Source of the DNA: Paractinoplanes atraurantiacus
GTDB taxonomy: Bacteria; Actinomycetota; Actinomycetes; Mycobacteriales; Micromonosporaceae
Assembly: GCF_900215205.1 (NCBI RefSeq)
Contig: NZ_OBDY01000001.1
Location: 128,181 to 192,180 of the forward strand
Direction of reading: 5' to 3'
DNA: 64,000 nt
Shown: positions 8,532 through 16,967 of the stretch, piece by piece
Layout: each line of letters starts with the position of its first letter
Numbering within the stretch: position 1 is the stretch's first letter
Position numbers and translations under genes: made by a program
The notes under the pieces: generated by a model
What the model saw: only the letters and a program-made list of their open reading frames with translations
Database searches by the model: none
Told to the model about the DNA's origin: nothing

Positions 8532-8882
8532 CTACTGCTCGTAGAGACCGGGGAAGAAGCGATCGGTGGCGGTCACGTCGTACACCTGGCGGACCTCGGT
8601 GATCCGGTTGCCCTCGATGCCGAGGAACTCCACCATCCGTACCGTGCCGAACGGCGCCACCAGGTCGTAGAGCAGCGCCGCGCCGTCGTCGGCCCGGGCC
8701 TGCTCGACCACGGTGACGGTGTCGGCGAAGACGGCGATCTTGTGCAGCGTCCGCACCAGCTCCTCCTCGTCGACCGGCGCGTCGAGGTTCCATTCGATCT
8801 CGGCGTCGGGCGCGAGCAGCTGCCGCGTCGCGACCCGGTCGTCGCTCGTCCACGACTTCGTCCAGAAGGTGACGACGTCCAT
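8532..8882 (-). CDS. SnoaL-like / NTF2-fold protein
   Basis: A small protein of about 116 residues with the cone-shaped alpha+beta SnoaL/NTF2 pattern: an early helix (VVTFWTKSW), a conserved polar segment (LLAPDAEIEWNLDAPV), and late strands with FLGIEGNRITEVRQVYDV. Members include polyketide cyclases, limonene epoxide hydrolases and many uncharacterised small-molecule-binding proteins. I start at the second ATG (8882) because AGGGAGA precedes it by 6 bases; an ATG at 8897 would overlap the upstream stop as ATGA and add five residues. It lies between the epimerase-like and TetR genes. The exact reaction, if any, is unknown. Confidence 0.8.
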   Translation of the reverse strand: MDVVTFWTKSWTSDDRVATRQLLAPDAEIEWNLDAPVDEEELVRTLHKIAVFADTVTVVEQARADDGAALLYDLVAPFGTVRMVEFLGIEGNRITEVRQVYDVTATDRFFPGLYEQ

Positions 8883-8893
8883 CGCGCTCTCCC

Positions 8894-9892
8894 TCATCGG
8901 GCCACTCCCGCCACCGGACGGGCGGGCATCGGATCGGGGAACTGACCGTGGCCGAGCAGGGCGGCGGTCGCCTGGGCCACGCGCTTGGCGGCCAGTCCGT
9001 CGCCGTACGGGTTGCCACCGGCCGCCATCGCGTCGCGGCGGACCCGGCTGTCGAGCAGTTCGGCCACCGCGCTGGTGACGGTGGCCGGATCGGCCGCCAC
9101 GAGCCGCACGCTGCCCGCGTGCAGCGCCTCGGAGTACTCCGTGCCCTCGGCGATGGCCAGGACCGGCGTCCCGAAGGCGAGTGATTCCTCGAGCAGGTCG
9201 CCGTCGTCGGTCACCACGACGTACGCCTCGGCCGGCGTCCGGACCTGATCGGGGCCGACGACCTCGAGGTCGGGGTGGCGGGTGGCCAGGTAGCGCAGGG
9301 CCGGGCCGATCGCCTGGGCACGCTCCGGCGGCACGCCCAGCACGACCAGCCGCTGGTGCGGGCGGCGCCGCAGCAACCGGGCGGCGGCGTCGGCGGCCGT
9401 GCCGCCGGTCAGCAGCAGGTCGCCGGCGACGACCCGCTCGTCGAGCAGGTTCATCGCCGCCAAGGGGGTGGCCGCGAGGTGCACGGTGGCGACCTGGGCC
9501 AGCAGTCGCCGCTGTGTCTCCCGGGCCGAGGCCGTGACCAGGTCGCCGTCGCGCCGTCCGGCGTCGAGCTGCATGATCGGGATCCGCCGCCAGAACGCCG
9601 CCAGCGCGGCCGGCAGATCGTCGCGGACCACGACCGCGTCCGGCGTGCGGCCGGCCCAGAGCTCGTCGAACCGGCGGATCGTCTCGGTCGGGGTGCCCGC
9701 GGCGGGCAAGGTGATCTTCGGCGTGAGGTGGAAGCGCCCCAGCGCCGCGTCGACCGCCGATGTGTCGGAGCCGGTGGTCAGCAGCACCGGGGTGAGCCGG
9801 CCCTGCTCGCGCATGGCGAGCACGACCGGCGCGAGCCGGAACGCCTCGGCCGGTGTTCCGGCGACCAGGTGCACTTCGGGCAGCGACGACAT
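8894..9892 (-). CDS. WecB-like UDP-GlcNAc 2-epimerase homologue, active site diverged
   Basis: A 332-residue GT-B-fold protein related to non-hydrolysing UDP-N-acetylglucosamine 2-epimerases. Family landmarks are visible in order: GTPAEAFRLAPV near residue 12 (family GTRPExIKxAPV), QLDAGRR, RETQRR, a TGGTAAD segment, DDGDLLEES (family DSGGxQEE), and a well-kept C-terminal GNPYGDGLAAKRV. Several normally invariant residues differ: the Arg of GTRPE is missing, HVEAGLR is QLDAGRR, and the THRRE-type motif is not recognisable. Binding of a UDP-sugar or a changed reaction is more likely than standard ManNAc formation. GGAGAAGAG precedes the ATG. It overlaps the region of the SnoaL-like start. Confidence 0.8.
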   Translation of the reverse strand: MSSLPEVHLVAGTPAEAFRLAPVVLAMREQGRLTPVLLTTGSDTSAVDAALGRFHLTPKITLPAAGTPTETIRRFDELWAGRTPDAVVVRDDLPAALAAFWRRIPIMQLDAGRRDGDLVTASARETQRRLLAQVATVHLAATPLAAMNLLDERVVAGDLLLTGGTAADAAARLLRRRPHQRLVVLGVPPERAQAIGPALRYLATRHPDLEVVGPDQVRTPAEAYVVVTDDGDLLEESLAFGTPVLAIAEGTEYSEALHAGSVRLVAADPATVTSAVAELLDSRVRRDAMAAGGNPYGDGLAAKRVAQATAALLGHGQFPDPMPARPVAGVAR

Positions 9893-10090
9893 CGAACTCT
9901 TCTCCGGGGCAGGCTGGGGGAGGGCCGCGTCGAACGCTATGCAGTTACGCAGCGTGAGGCAAGGCCGTCACCCTGAGTGCCGGATCAAAGTGGCCGAACG
10001 GCCGAACCCAGACATGTCAGACGTCGCCGATAGCGCTCAAATCGGTCACTTTCGGAAGAGGGCTCGTCGCGATGGCGACATTACTCTGCG

Positions 10091-10870
10091 CTACTGCTGC
10101 TCCAGAAGAGTGGGATCATCGCGCAACATCGCGGCCAGTCGGCGCGCCGCCATCTCGGTCTCCTCGGGACGCTCGACCTGCAGCGGCACCGGTTTGGGCA
10201 GCGGCGTCGGAGTGATCCGGCGGGTCGCCTCCTGCGACTGCTCCGGCACCTGCGGCGGCGGGGTCGCGGCGAACGGGTGCGGCGGATATTCCTCGCGCGA
10301 GGAGGAGGCCATGCCGAGGTCACGCAGGCGGGCACCGAGGTCACGCGAGGACTCGCCCACGTCGTGAACCGGAGAGCGCTGCTCGGGCGCCGGCGGCTGG
10401 TCGAAGTTGCCGTACTGCCGCTCGGCCGTGTCGGACTCGTCGTAATAGGCCGGCTGCGGCGGCGGCGTGTAGCCGTACCGCTCCTGATCGTCGTAGCTCG
10501 CCGGGGGAGGCGAGGCCGGGGGTGGCGAGGCCGGCGCGGCCGACCAGGGCCGCTCGACCGGCTCACCGATCTCGATGTCGACGTCGGCGTGCCGCGGCGC
10601 GTCCACGTCGGCGGGCTGCAGGGCCGCCGCGTTCTCCGCGTTGACCTGCACCTGGCCGCCGGCGACGTAGAAATGCAGCAGCAGAGGCTCGCCGGCGCCC
10701 TCGACGCCGACGCTGACGCCCAGCTCGGGGTGGCGCCCGATGACGCCCGCGACCGCCTCGACCAGCTCCGTCACGGCCGCTGGGGTGCCCGTGGCTTCCC
10801 CGGCCGCCCGGCGGCGCAACTCATCACGGCGCGCCAGCTTGTCGAGCGCGTCGTCCAGTCCGCCTCGCAC
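10091..10870 (-). CDS. Conservon-associated protein with Pro-rich tail, function unknown
   Basis: About 259 residues. Residues 1-90 look folded (helix with LDDALDKLARRDELRRRA, then a strand/helix segment with LGVSVGVEG and LLLHFYVAGGQVQV). The remainder is Pro/Ser/Glu-rich and probably disordered, ending in an acidic/basic helix (ETEMAARRLAAMLRDD). I choose GTG 10870 because GGAAGG is 8 bases upstream; a GTG at 10903 lacks a site. It is 89 bases after the cvnD stop on the same strand and is probably the last gene of the conservon transcript. I do not recognise a named family. A scaffold or effector of the GTPase switch is a guess based on position only. Confidence 0.75.
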   Translation of the reverse strand: MRGGLDDALDKLARRDELRRRAAGEATGTPAAVTELVEAVAGVIGRHPELGVSVGVEGAGEPLLLHFYVAGGQVQVNAENAAALQPADVDAPRHADVDIEIGEPVERPWSAAPASPPPASPPPASYDDQERYGYTPPPQPAYYDESDTAERQYGNFDQPPAPEQRSPVHDVGESSRDLGARLRDLGMASSSREEYPPHPFAATPPPQVPEQSQEATRRITPTPLPKPVPLQVERPEETEMAARRLAAMLRDDPTLLEQQ

Positions 10871-10959
10871 CTGATCGTCCTTCCGTAGCGGGTCGCCTTC
10901 CACTGTGCCCGCTGCGAGGCCGATTTGGGAACCTCGATCTGAGCGACCCGCCGCACACC

Positions 10960-11589
10960 CTACGTCGCCTTTTGACGAATGGCCTTGTCGAGGGCTTGAT
11001 CCAGGACGACCAGGAGGGCGTCGCGTACGGAAGCTTTGAAGCGCGCGTCATACGCCAGGACCGGAACGTCCTCGCGCACGGCCAGGGCCCAGCGCACTTC
11101 GTCCAGGCTGTACTGCATTTGCCCGTTGAAGGTGTTGACGCCGACGACGAACGGCAGTCCGGCCTTCTCGAAGTAGTCGACCGCCGGATAGCAGTCGTCG
11201 ATCCGGTTGGTGTCGACCACCACGAGCGCGCCCAGCGCACCCTTGATCAGGTCGTCCCACATGAACGCGAAGCGCGACTGGCCCGGCGTGCCGAAGATGT
11301 AGAGCTTCAGCGTCTGGTCGATGGTGAGCACGCCGAAGTCCATCGCGATGGTCGTCGTGGTCTTCAGCGACGCCTGGCCCGGATTGTCGATGCCGACCGA
11401 CGCCGAGGTCATCTCGGCCTCGGTGGTCAGCGGAGAGATCTCCGAGATGGCGCCGACGGTCGTCGTCTTGCCCACGCCGAAGCCACCGGCAACGATGATC
11501 TTGACCGGGACCGGCGCCTTCTTCGGCCGTCCCTCGTTGCCCACGGCGGCCGCGCCGTAGGCGCGGTTAGGTGATTGCTCGTAGTCCAC
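10960..11589 (-). CDS. Conservon small GTPase-like protein (CvnD type)
   Basis: A 209-residue MglA/Ras-like P-loop protein. The Walker A motif is GGFGVGKTT (residues 35-43). A switch region follows with TTTTIAMDFGVL, and then FGTPGQSRFAFMW in the place of the DxxGQ motif. The guanine-specificity segment is represented by VGVNTFNG rather than a classical NKxD, as usual in this family. In Streptomyces conservons CvnD is the GTP-binding output of a membrane switch with CvnA, CvnB and CvnC. It overlaps the DUF742 gene by 23 bases, which fits translational coupling. Confidence 0.93.
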   Translation of the reverse strand: MDYEQSPNRAYGAAAVGNEGRPKKAPVPVKIIVAGGFGVGKTTTVGAISEISPLTTEAEMTSASVGIDNPGQASLKTTTTIAMDFGVLTIDQTLKLYIFGTPGQSRFAFMWDDLIKGALGALVVVDTNRIDDCYPAVDYFEKAGLPFVVGVNTFNGQMQYSLDEVRWALAVREDVPVLAYDARFKASVRDALLVVLDQALDKAIRQKAT

Positions 11590-12028
11590 GGATCACTCGC
11601 ATGATGGTCTCAGGGTCAGGGGTGTCGTTGTCGAGCACGTGCACGTCCAGTTGGCCGGCGGCGCGCAGGTCGCCGACGAGGATGCGGGTGACGCCGAGGT
11701 GCAGGCGCAACCGTGCCGAGATCTCCGCCACGGAGACGGGCTCGGCACACAGTCCCACGATGGCGCGCATCTCGGGTGAGAGACGCACGCGGTTCGCGGC
11801 CGGATTGACGGTCACCTGGGTTTCGATCCCGATCTCGGGATCGGCGCCGTCGGTGCGCCCGGACGTGATGACGAACGGGCGCAGGGTCGCGGTCGGGTCA
11901 GTGGCCGGAGGCACCTCTTCGCGCGGGGCGGGTCGGTAGCCACCGGCCGACTGCGGACCGGACTGCAGGAAGGGCCGGACACTCGGCCGAGCCGGGTGTG
12001 CCGGGTCGTCGGGGTCCGGATAGGTCAT
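11567..12028 (-). CDS. Conservon DUF742 protein (CvnC type)
   Basis: A 153-residue protein. The first ~70 residues are Pro-rich and charged; the last ~80 form the DUF742 winged-helix-like domain (RAIVGLCAEPVSVAEISARL, GVTRILVGDLRAAGQLDV), ending with ETIMRVIRGLRAIT. This family always sits between the roadblock and GTPase genes of conservons; a bridging role has been proposed. The start ATG overlaps the cvnB stop as ATGA, and its 3' end overlaps cvnD by 23 bases. Confidence 0.93.
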   Translation of the reverse strand: MTYPDPDDPAHPARPSVRPFLQSGPQSAGGYRPAPREEVPPATDPTATLRPFVITSGRTDGADPEIGIETQVTVNPAANRVRLSPEMRAIVGLCAEPVSVAEISARLRLHLGVTRILVGDLRAAGQLDVHVLDNDTPDPETIMRVIRGLRAIT

Positions 12029-12489
12029 TGCTGAACGGCGTTCTTCAACTCGGCGATCAGGCGCGGGCTGAGCGCGCCGCCGGCCCTCGTCGCGAACAGC
12101 GTCATCTCGTACGCCAGGGTGCCGAGGTTCGCGGACCGGTCGGCGATGACCCCCAGCACCGAGCCGGCGCTGATCGCGGTGACCAGCAGGTAGCCCTCGG
12201 CCATGTCGATGATGACGCGGTTGAGCGAGCCCAGCCGGTACCAGCTCGCGGCGCCGCCGGCGAGGCTGGTGAGGCCCGAGACGACAGCGGCCAGGCGCTC
12301 CGCGTTCGGCCGGTCCTTGATCGCGGACATCGCCATCAGCAGACCGTCGGACGACACCGCGATGGCCTCGATGACGCCCGCTGTGCCGGACGTGAACGAG
12401 TCCAGCAGCCAGTTGAAGGTCTTGGCCTCCGCGCTCAGCTGGGGCTGGGCATAGCCGTGGCCGGTTTCGGTCGAGTAGGGGGAAGTCAT
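12025..12489 (-). CDS. Conservon roadblock/LC7 protein (CvnB type)
   Basis: A 154-residue roadblock/LC7-domain protein. After a short Tyr/Gly-rich N-terminus the domain runs from NWLLDSFTSGTAGVIEAIAV through SDGLLMAMS to VIIDMAEGYLLVTAISAGSV. Roadblock proteins act as GTPase-activating or scaffolding partners of MglA/CvnD-type GTPases. It is joined by ATGA overlaps to both the sensor-kinase gene upstream and the DUF742 gene downstream, so the stoichiometry of the three is probably coupled. Confidence 0.94.
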   Translation of the reverse strand: MTSPYSTETGHGYAQPQLSAEAKTFNWLLDSFTSGTAGVIEAIAVSSDGLLMAMSAIKDRPNAERLAAVVSGLTSLAGGAASWYRLGSLNRVIIDMAEGYLLVTAISAGSVLGVIADRSANLGTLAYEMTLFATRAGGALSPRLIAELKNAVQQ

Positions 12490-15386
12490 CGCGGTTGTCC
12501 CTCGGGTTGTGGCTGAGTTTCGTTCAGTGCGAGTGCGACGCCGTACTCGAACTGTTCCATCAGGGCCCGGGCCTGATCCGGATCCAGCGGCAGGCTCGGA
12601 CTTGCCGGCGGCGGGTAGTTGGGTTCGTCCCGCGGCAGGGTGGCGCCCGGTACGCGCCGGGCGAGCGGTGCATGGCCGGCCGACGGCGGCGCGGTCATCT
12701 GTGTCTCGGCCGCGTCGAACTGGGCGCGGCTCACACCCGCCTCGAAGTCGTCGAACGCCGAACGGGCGGCGAGCGCGTCGTCCTGGGACGGCAACCGGGA
12801 GGGCATCTTGGGCGCGGCGGGCTCTTCGGGAAGCTGGCTGCCCGGCACGCGACGGCGCAGCGGGGCGCCGTTACCGGGAGCGGGAGGCTGCTGCCGCGGC
12901 GCCTCGTAGGCCGTGGGGGTGTTGTGGCGGTAGTCCTCCTCGGGGGTGCGCTGAGCCGGGATGGCCGGGATCGCCGGCATCGCCGGGGGCGCCTCCACGG
13001 CCGGGGTGCTCCACGCCGGCGCCGCCTCGACGGCCGGCGGGGTGCTCCAGGTCGGCTGGGGGGCTTCCACGGCCGGCGTCGTCCACGTCGGCTGCGGGGC
13101 CGGGGTTGGCTGCTGGTGCCACGCGGACGGGCCGGCGGCCGGCAGCTCCGGCATGGCCGCCGGTACGCGGCCGGCGACCGGTGCGTTCAGCTCGTACGCC
13201 GGGTCGACGGCCGGCTGCGCGATCGGCTGGGCGATCGGCTGCTGGTAGGCCGGGCCGGGCGAGTAGACCGGCTCGGCCTCGTAGACCGGCTCCTCGATGG
13301 CCGGGGCGACCCGGGCCGGCGAGAACGCGTTCCACGACTGCCCGGTCTCGAGGGTCCGGGTCGCCCGCTCCAGCACGTTCGCGTCGAACGGCTGCTGGCT
13401 GCCGGGCACCGAGGCCCGGGCCGCCGAACCGGCGATGACCTGCGCGAACTCGGCGGTGTGGTAGCCCTGCGGCGCGGCCGGGGCCGACGGCGCGGCGACC
13501 GACGGGAACGGGGCCATCTCGGGGGCGACCATGCTGGGCACCCGGGCGATCAGGTGGGACGGGTTGAGGTCGACCCACGCGGTGACGCCGCCACCGGGTG
13601 TCTCGGTCAGGGTCACCTCGATGCCGTGGCGGCGGGCGAGCCGGCCGACCACGAACAGGCCCAGCACCTCGGAGGGGGCCAGGTCGAGCCGCTCGCGGCG
13701 GGTCAGACGGGCGTTCTCCTCGGCCATCCGCTCGGGCGGCATGCCGAGGCCGTTGTCGACGATCGACAGACGGGCGCCCCCGCGCAGCTCGGTCGCGCTG
13801 ACCACGACCCGGGTGTGCGGCGGGGAGAACGCGGTCGCGTTCTCCATCAGCTCGGCCAGGAGCAGGGTCAGGTCGGCCAGGACGGCCGGCACGACCACGA
13901 CCTCCTCGGGGACATCGACGTCCACGCGGGTGTAGTCCTCGATCTCACCGAGGGCGAGACGGACGACGTCGACCAGCGGGAGCGGCGCCATGTGCTCGTT
14001 GGCGCCGGCGCCACCGGAGAGCACGACGAGGCTGGACGCGTTCCGGCGCAGACGGCTGGACATGTGGTCGAGGCGGTACAGCTCGCCGAGGCGGTCGCTG
14101 TCGGTCTCGCGGCGTTCCAGGTTGTCGATCAGGGCCAGCTGGCGGCCGACCAGGTTCTGCGTACGGCGGCCGACGTGCGCGAACATCTGCGCGACGTTGC
14201 GCCGGCCGAGGACCTGGCGCTCCACCAGCCGTACGGCGGTGGTCTGCACCCGGTCGAACGCGCGGGCCAGGTCGCCGATCTCGTCCTGTCCCTCGACGTC
14301 GACCGGGTCGAGCCGGATCGGGCGCACGGACTCGGACTCGTCGTCGGCCACCCTCTCGAGCTCGGCCTCGGCGGCGCGGGCGATCCGGTCGGCCGACACG
14401 GTGAGGCGGCGCAGCGGCCGGGCGACCGCGCGGGCCATGAACAGGCTCAGGCCGACCACCAGGAGCAGCAGCAGGAACGAGCCGCCACCGATGAGGAAGG
14501 CGTCACGGATGGCCGCGTCGCGGTTGCTCGTCACGATGGCCTGCACGTCGGCGGCCACGCGCTTCTCCACGAAGCCACCGAGCACGAGCACCGAGCGCAG
14601 CGAGGGGAACAGCGTGCCGATGTTCAGCAGCGCCACCGCGTTGCCGGGGTCGGTCGCGGCCAGCTGGAAGAAGTCGGCGCCGACGCGGGAGGTGAACGCG
14701 TCCTGCGCACCCAGGTAGAGCTTGTACTGGGTGTCGGTGAAGAACGCCTGCGAGTTGGCGATGACCTGCTGGATCTGCACCAGCGTGGAGGAGAACAGGC
14801 CGACCAGGCCGTTGTTCTTGGTGATCGTCGCGGCGGTGAGATATCCGGACGCCTGGCTGATCAGGTCGTCGGTGCGCAGTGCCTGCTCGAGGGCGAACAG
14901 CTGCCGGCCGACACCGGTCTTCAGGTCGGCGTTCGACGAGATGGCCAGGCCGTTGATGATCGGGGTGATCCAGGTGGTGAACTCGGTGACCACCACGTCG
15001 GGGGTGATCGCCCGGTTGAGCACGTTCTGCCGGGTGTTGTCGAGCTTGGCGGCGTTGCGCAGGGCCCGGGCGAGCTCCTTGGAGACGGTCACGTCGTCGT
15101 CGACCCGGGCGACCGCGTCCTTGGCCCGCGCGCTCTGCACGGCCAGGGTGGGCTGGTCGACCAGGCTGAACAGATAGCCGACGGCGAGCAGGCGCTCCTC
15201 CTGGAGCTCCTGCACGGCGGTGCCGACGCGGCCGGCCAGCTCGACCGTGTCCGACGTGGACTGTGCCTCGGTCGCCGCGTCGACACGGTTGACGATGATC
15301 GGCACGCTCAGCGCCACGACGCCGAGCAGGGGAACGAGCACCAGCAGGGCGAGTTTGCCCAGGATGCGGAATTTACCGAAGAGCAC
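12486..15386 (-). CDS. Conservon sensor histidine kinase-like protein (CvnA type, NIT domain)
   Basis: A 966-residue membrane protein. TM1 is near residues 8-30. An extracytoplasmic nitrate/nitrite-sensing (NIT)-type helical domain spans about 50-290, and TM2 is near 298-318. A HAMP linker follows, then a degenerate dimerisation helix with RLDHMSSRLRRNASSLVVLS. The ATP-binding domain has the N-box ELMENATAFSPPHTRV, G-box DNGLGMPPERM and GLFVVGRLARRHG. The last ~330 residues are Pro/Ala/Gln-rich, long even for this family, with several repeated RRVPG segments. CvnA proteins usually work without a classical response regulator, through CvnB-CvnD; no response regulator is present here. The start overlaps the upstream sensor-like gene by 14 bases. 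Confidence 0.92.
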   Translation of the reverse strand: MLFGKFRILGKLALLVLVPLLGVVALSVPIIVNRVDAATEAQSTSDTVELAGRVGTAVQELQEERLLAVGYLFSLVDQPTLAVQSARAKDAVARVDDDVTVSKELARALRNAAKLDNTRQNVLNRAITPDVVVTEFTTWITPIINGLAISSNADLKTGVGRQLFALEQALRTDDLISQASGYLTAATITKNNGLVGLFSSTLVQIQQVIANSQAFFTDTQYKLYLGAQDAFTSRVGADFFQLAATDPGNAVALLNIGTLFPSLRSVLVLGGFVEKRVAADVQAIVTSNRDAAIRDAFLIGGGSFLLLLLVVGLSLFMARAVARPLRRLTVSADRIARAAEAELERVADDESESVRPIRLDPVDVEGQDEIGDLARAFDRVQTTAVRLVERQVLGRRNVAQMFAHVGRRTQNLVGRQLALIDNLERRETDSDRLGELYRLDHMSSRLRRNASSLVVLSGGAGANEHMAPLPLVDVVRLALGEIEDYTRVDVDVPEEVVVVPAVLADLTLLLAELMENATAFSPPHTRVVVSATELRGGARLSIVDNGLGMPPERMAEENARLTRRERLDLAPSEVLGLFVVGRLARRHGIEVTLTETPGGGVTAWVDLNPSHLIARVPSMVAPEMAPFPSVAAPSAPAAPQGYHTAEFAQVIAGSAARASVPGSQQPFDANVLERATRTLETGQSWNAFSPARVAPAIEEPVYEAEPVYSPGPAYQQPIAQPIAQPAVDPAYELNAPVAGRVPAAMPELPAAGPSAWHQQPTPAPQPTWTTPAVEAPQPTWSTPPAVEAAPAWSTPAVEAPPAMPAIPAIPAQRTPEEDYRHNTPTAYEAPRQQPPAPGNGAPLRRRVPGSQLPEEPAAPKMPSRLPSQDDALAARSAFDDFEAGVSRAQFDAAETQMTAPPSAGHAPLARRVPGATLPRDEPNYPPPASPSLPLDPDQARALMEQFEYGVALALNETQPQPEGQPR

Positions 15387-16521
15387 CGGACCGCTCCCGC
15401 TGTGTCGGGTCGAGCTCGCCGTAGGCCGGGATGTGGCCGTACGGGTTGGTTCCGTAGCCGGCGTTGCCGCCGGGCTGGCTCAGTGCGACGTCCCGGGTCG
15501 ACTCACCGGGCTGGCGAGCGGCGGCCGGGGCCGGCTCGCCGGTGGCTTCGCGGCGGCGGCTGACCACCGGCCAGGCCACGGCGCCGAGGACCAGCAGGAT
15601 GGCCAGTACACCCATGATGACGGCCTCGGTGCGCTTGTAGTTCAGCGAGCCGAGCCGGTCGTCGAGCAGGCGATCCATCTCCTTGAGGGTGATGCCGGAG
15701 AGGGTGCTCAGCGCGGTCTGCAGCGTGCTCTGCGCGGTCGACATGGTGGCGACGTTGACGTTGGTGAGCGAGGCGCCACGGGTCATCGACTCGACGCCGC
15801 GGCGGAACGAGTCGAGCGAGCTGACCAGGCTGCCGCTCAGCGTCGGGCTGCTGGTGTTGTCGACCGCGGCCTGCAGGTTGTTGGTGAGCTTGTTGACCGA
15901 CTCCTGCACGGCCAGGACCTCCTGGCCGAACTGGACCTTCAGGTTGGCGGCGGCGGCGCCCTTGGCGGCCTGGAGCAGGTTGGCCTGGTCGCCCATGCGG
16001 TTGACCCGCACGACCGTGGTCGGCATGTCGACCGCGGTGGCCTCCTGGAGGTTGGAGATGTCGCTGTCCGGGTCGCGGTTGAGCTCGGCGTTGCGGCGCA
16101 CGGTCACGTACAGCTCGAGGATCAGGTCGGTGACCTCGACGTGGGCGGCGTAGACGCTGGTCGCGCCCTTGACCGCGGCGAGCTTGCCGATCTTCTGCTG
16201 GAGGTCGGCCCAGCGCTCCTTGGTCTTCAGCTCGTCGCCCAGGCGGTTGTCCACGTCCGAGACCTTGGCCACGGCGGCCTTGAGCGAGTCCGGCGGCTCG
16301 GCGACGCCCTGGATGGCTGTCGACTCCGACTCGGCCAGGGAGCTGACCAGCGGAGACAGGGCGGTGATGTACTCAACGCCCTTCTTCTCGAGCTCGGTCT
16401 GGTCGCGGTGGTCCGCGTTGTCCGTCCAGACCCGGCCAAAGAGCACCGCAGTCGGCACAAGCACCAAAACAGTCAAAATCACCGCGAGCGCGGAGCCTAA
16501 ACGGGTTCGCCGGCTGTTCAT
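15373..16521 (-). CDS. Two-TM extracytoplasmic sensor-like protein ahead of the conservon
   Basis: A 382-residue membrane protein. It has a short Arg-rich N-terminus, TM1 (ALAVILTVLVLVPTAVLF), and an all-helical extracytoplasmic region of about 270 residues that resembles the sensor part of NIT-type kinases. TM2 (VIMGVLAILLVLGAVAWPVV) is followed by a Pro/Gly-rich cytoplasmic tail with no kinase domain. I start at ATG 16521 because GGAGGA lies about 8 bases upstream. It overlaps cvnA by 14 bases, so it is the first gene of the conservon operon. It looks like a sensor without its own output, possibly a co-receptor for CvnA. That role is inferred. Confidence 0.85.
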   Translation of the reverse strand: MNSRRTRLGSALAVILTVLVLVPTAVLFGRVWTDNADHRDQTELEKKGVEYITALSPLVSSLAESESTAIQGVAEPPDSLKAAVAKVSDVDNRLGDELKTKERWADLQQKIGKLAAVKGATSVYAAHVEVTDLILELYVTVRRNAELNRDPDSDISNLQEATAVDMPTTVVRVNRMGDQANLLQAAKGAAAANLKVQFGQEVLAVQESVNKLTNNLQAAVDNTSSPTLSGSLVSSLDSFRRGVESMTRGASLTNVNVATMSTAQSTLQTALSTLSGITLKEMDRLLDDRLGSLNYKRTEAVIMGVLAILLVLGAVAWPVVSRRREATGEPAPAAARQPGESTRDVALSQPGGNAGYGTNPYGHIPAYGELDPTQRERSGALR

Positions 16522-16545
16522 TGCTTTTCGTCCTCCGCCATGCAC

Positions 16546-16920
16546 ACGCGATGAGCCGTTGTGACGGCTACTTTCCGTAGCCGGTTGGGCGCACGGATCC
16601 GGGCCAATCTATCCGAGAAAACCTCAAGAAACGCCTTTCCAAGGGACAGATCTCTCTCGGCTGATCGGGGGATACAGAGCCCGGCCGCTGTAGTTGTAAC
16701 GAGCGTTCAGTTTCCGTTACCTGGGTTATGAAGCCCCAGCCCACACCGGTTCCGGAAGCAGGGAAAGTTACCGCGGCGATGGTAACGGCAGACCGGCGGT
16801 ACGAAAAGCCGCAAGATCCATAATGCATACTCGATAAGACCCGCGTCGATTAAACGCTGCGTAGTGGATCGAGTGCGCTGCGCCTAGATGTAGCGCTGTG
16901 TAGGGGTGCGGATACGGCAG
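16546..16920 (-). promoter_or_regulatory. Upstream region of the conservon operon
   Basis: About 375 bases with noticeably lower GC than the flanks and no ORF with a ribosome site. Because the leftward conservon genes are overlapped or tightly spaced, their promoter most likely lies here. I could not pick a confident -35/-10 pair. Several AT-rich steps occur at 16815-16860 on either strand. Confidence 0.45.
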
Positions 16921-16923
16921 AAA

Positions 16924-16960
16924 CGGGCTTTTCCCCAGACGCCCGCTGAGGAAAAGCCCG
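16924..16960 (-). terminator. Terminator of the DUF885 gene
   Basis: CGGGCTTTTCC (16924-16934) pairs perfectly with GGAAAAGCCCG (16950-16960), an 11-bp stem with a 15-base loop. It lies 7 bases beyond the DUF885 stop on the minus strand and before the conservon control region. Confidence 0.75.
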
Positions 16961-16967
16961 AATCAGG

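Noticed and set aside
12495..15563. 1022-codon plus-strand ORF opposite cvnA
   Set aside because: Antisense shadow. The minus-strand frame encodes a complete kinase with overlaps to its operon partners.
16568..16828. 86-codon ORF on the minus strand upstream of the conservon
   Set aside because: No ribosome site, no recognisable protein pattern, and it occupies the likely promoter region.
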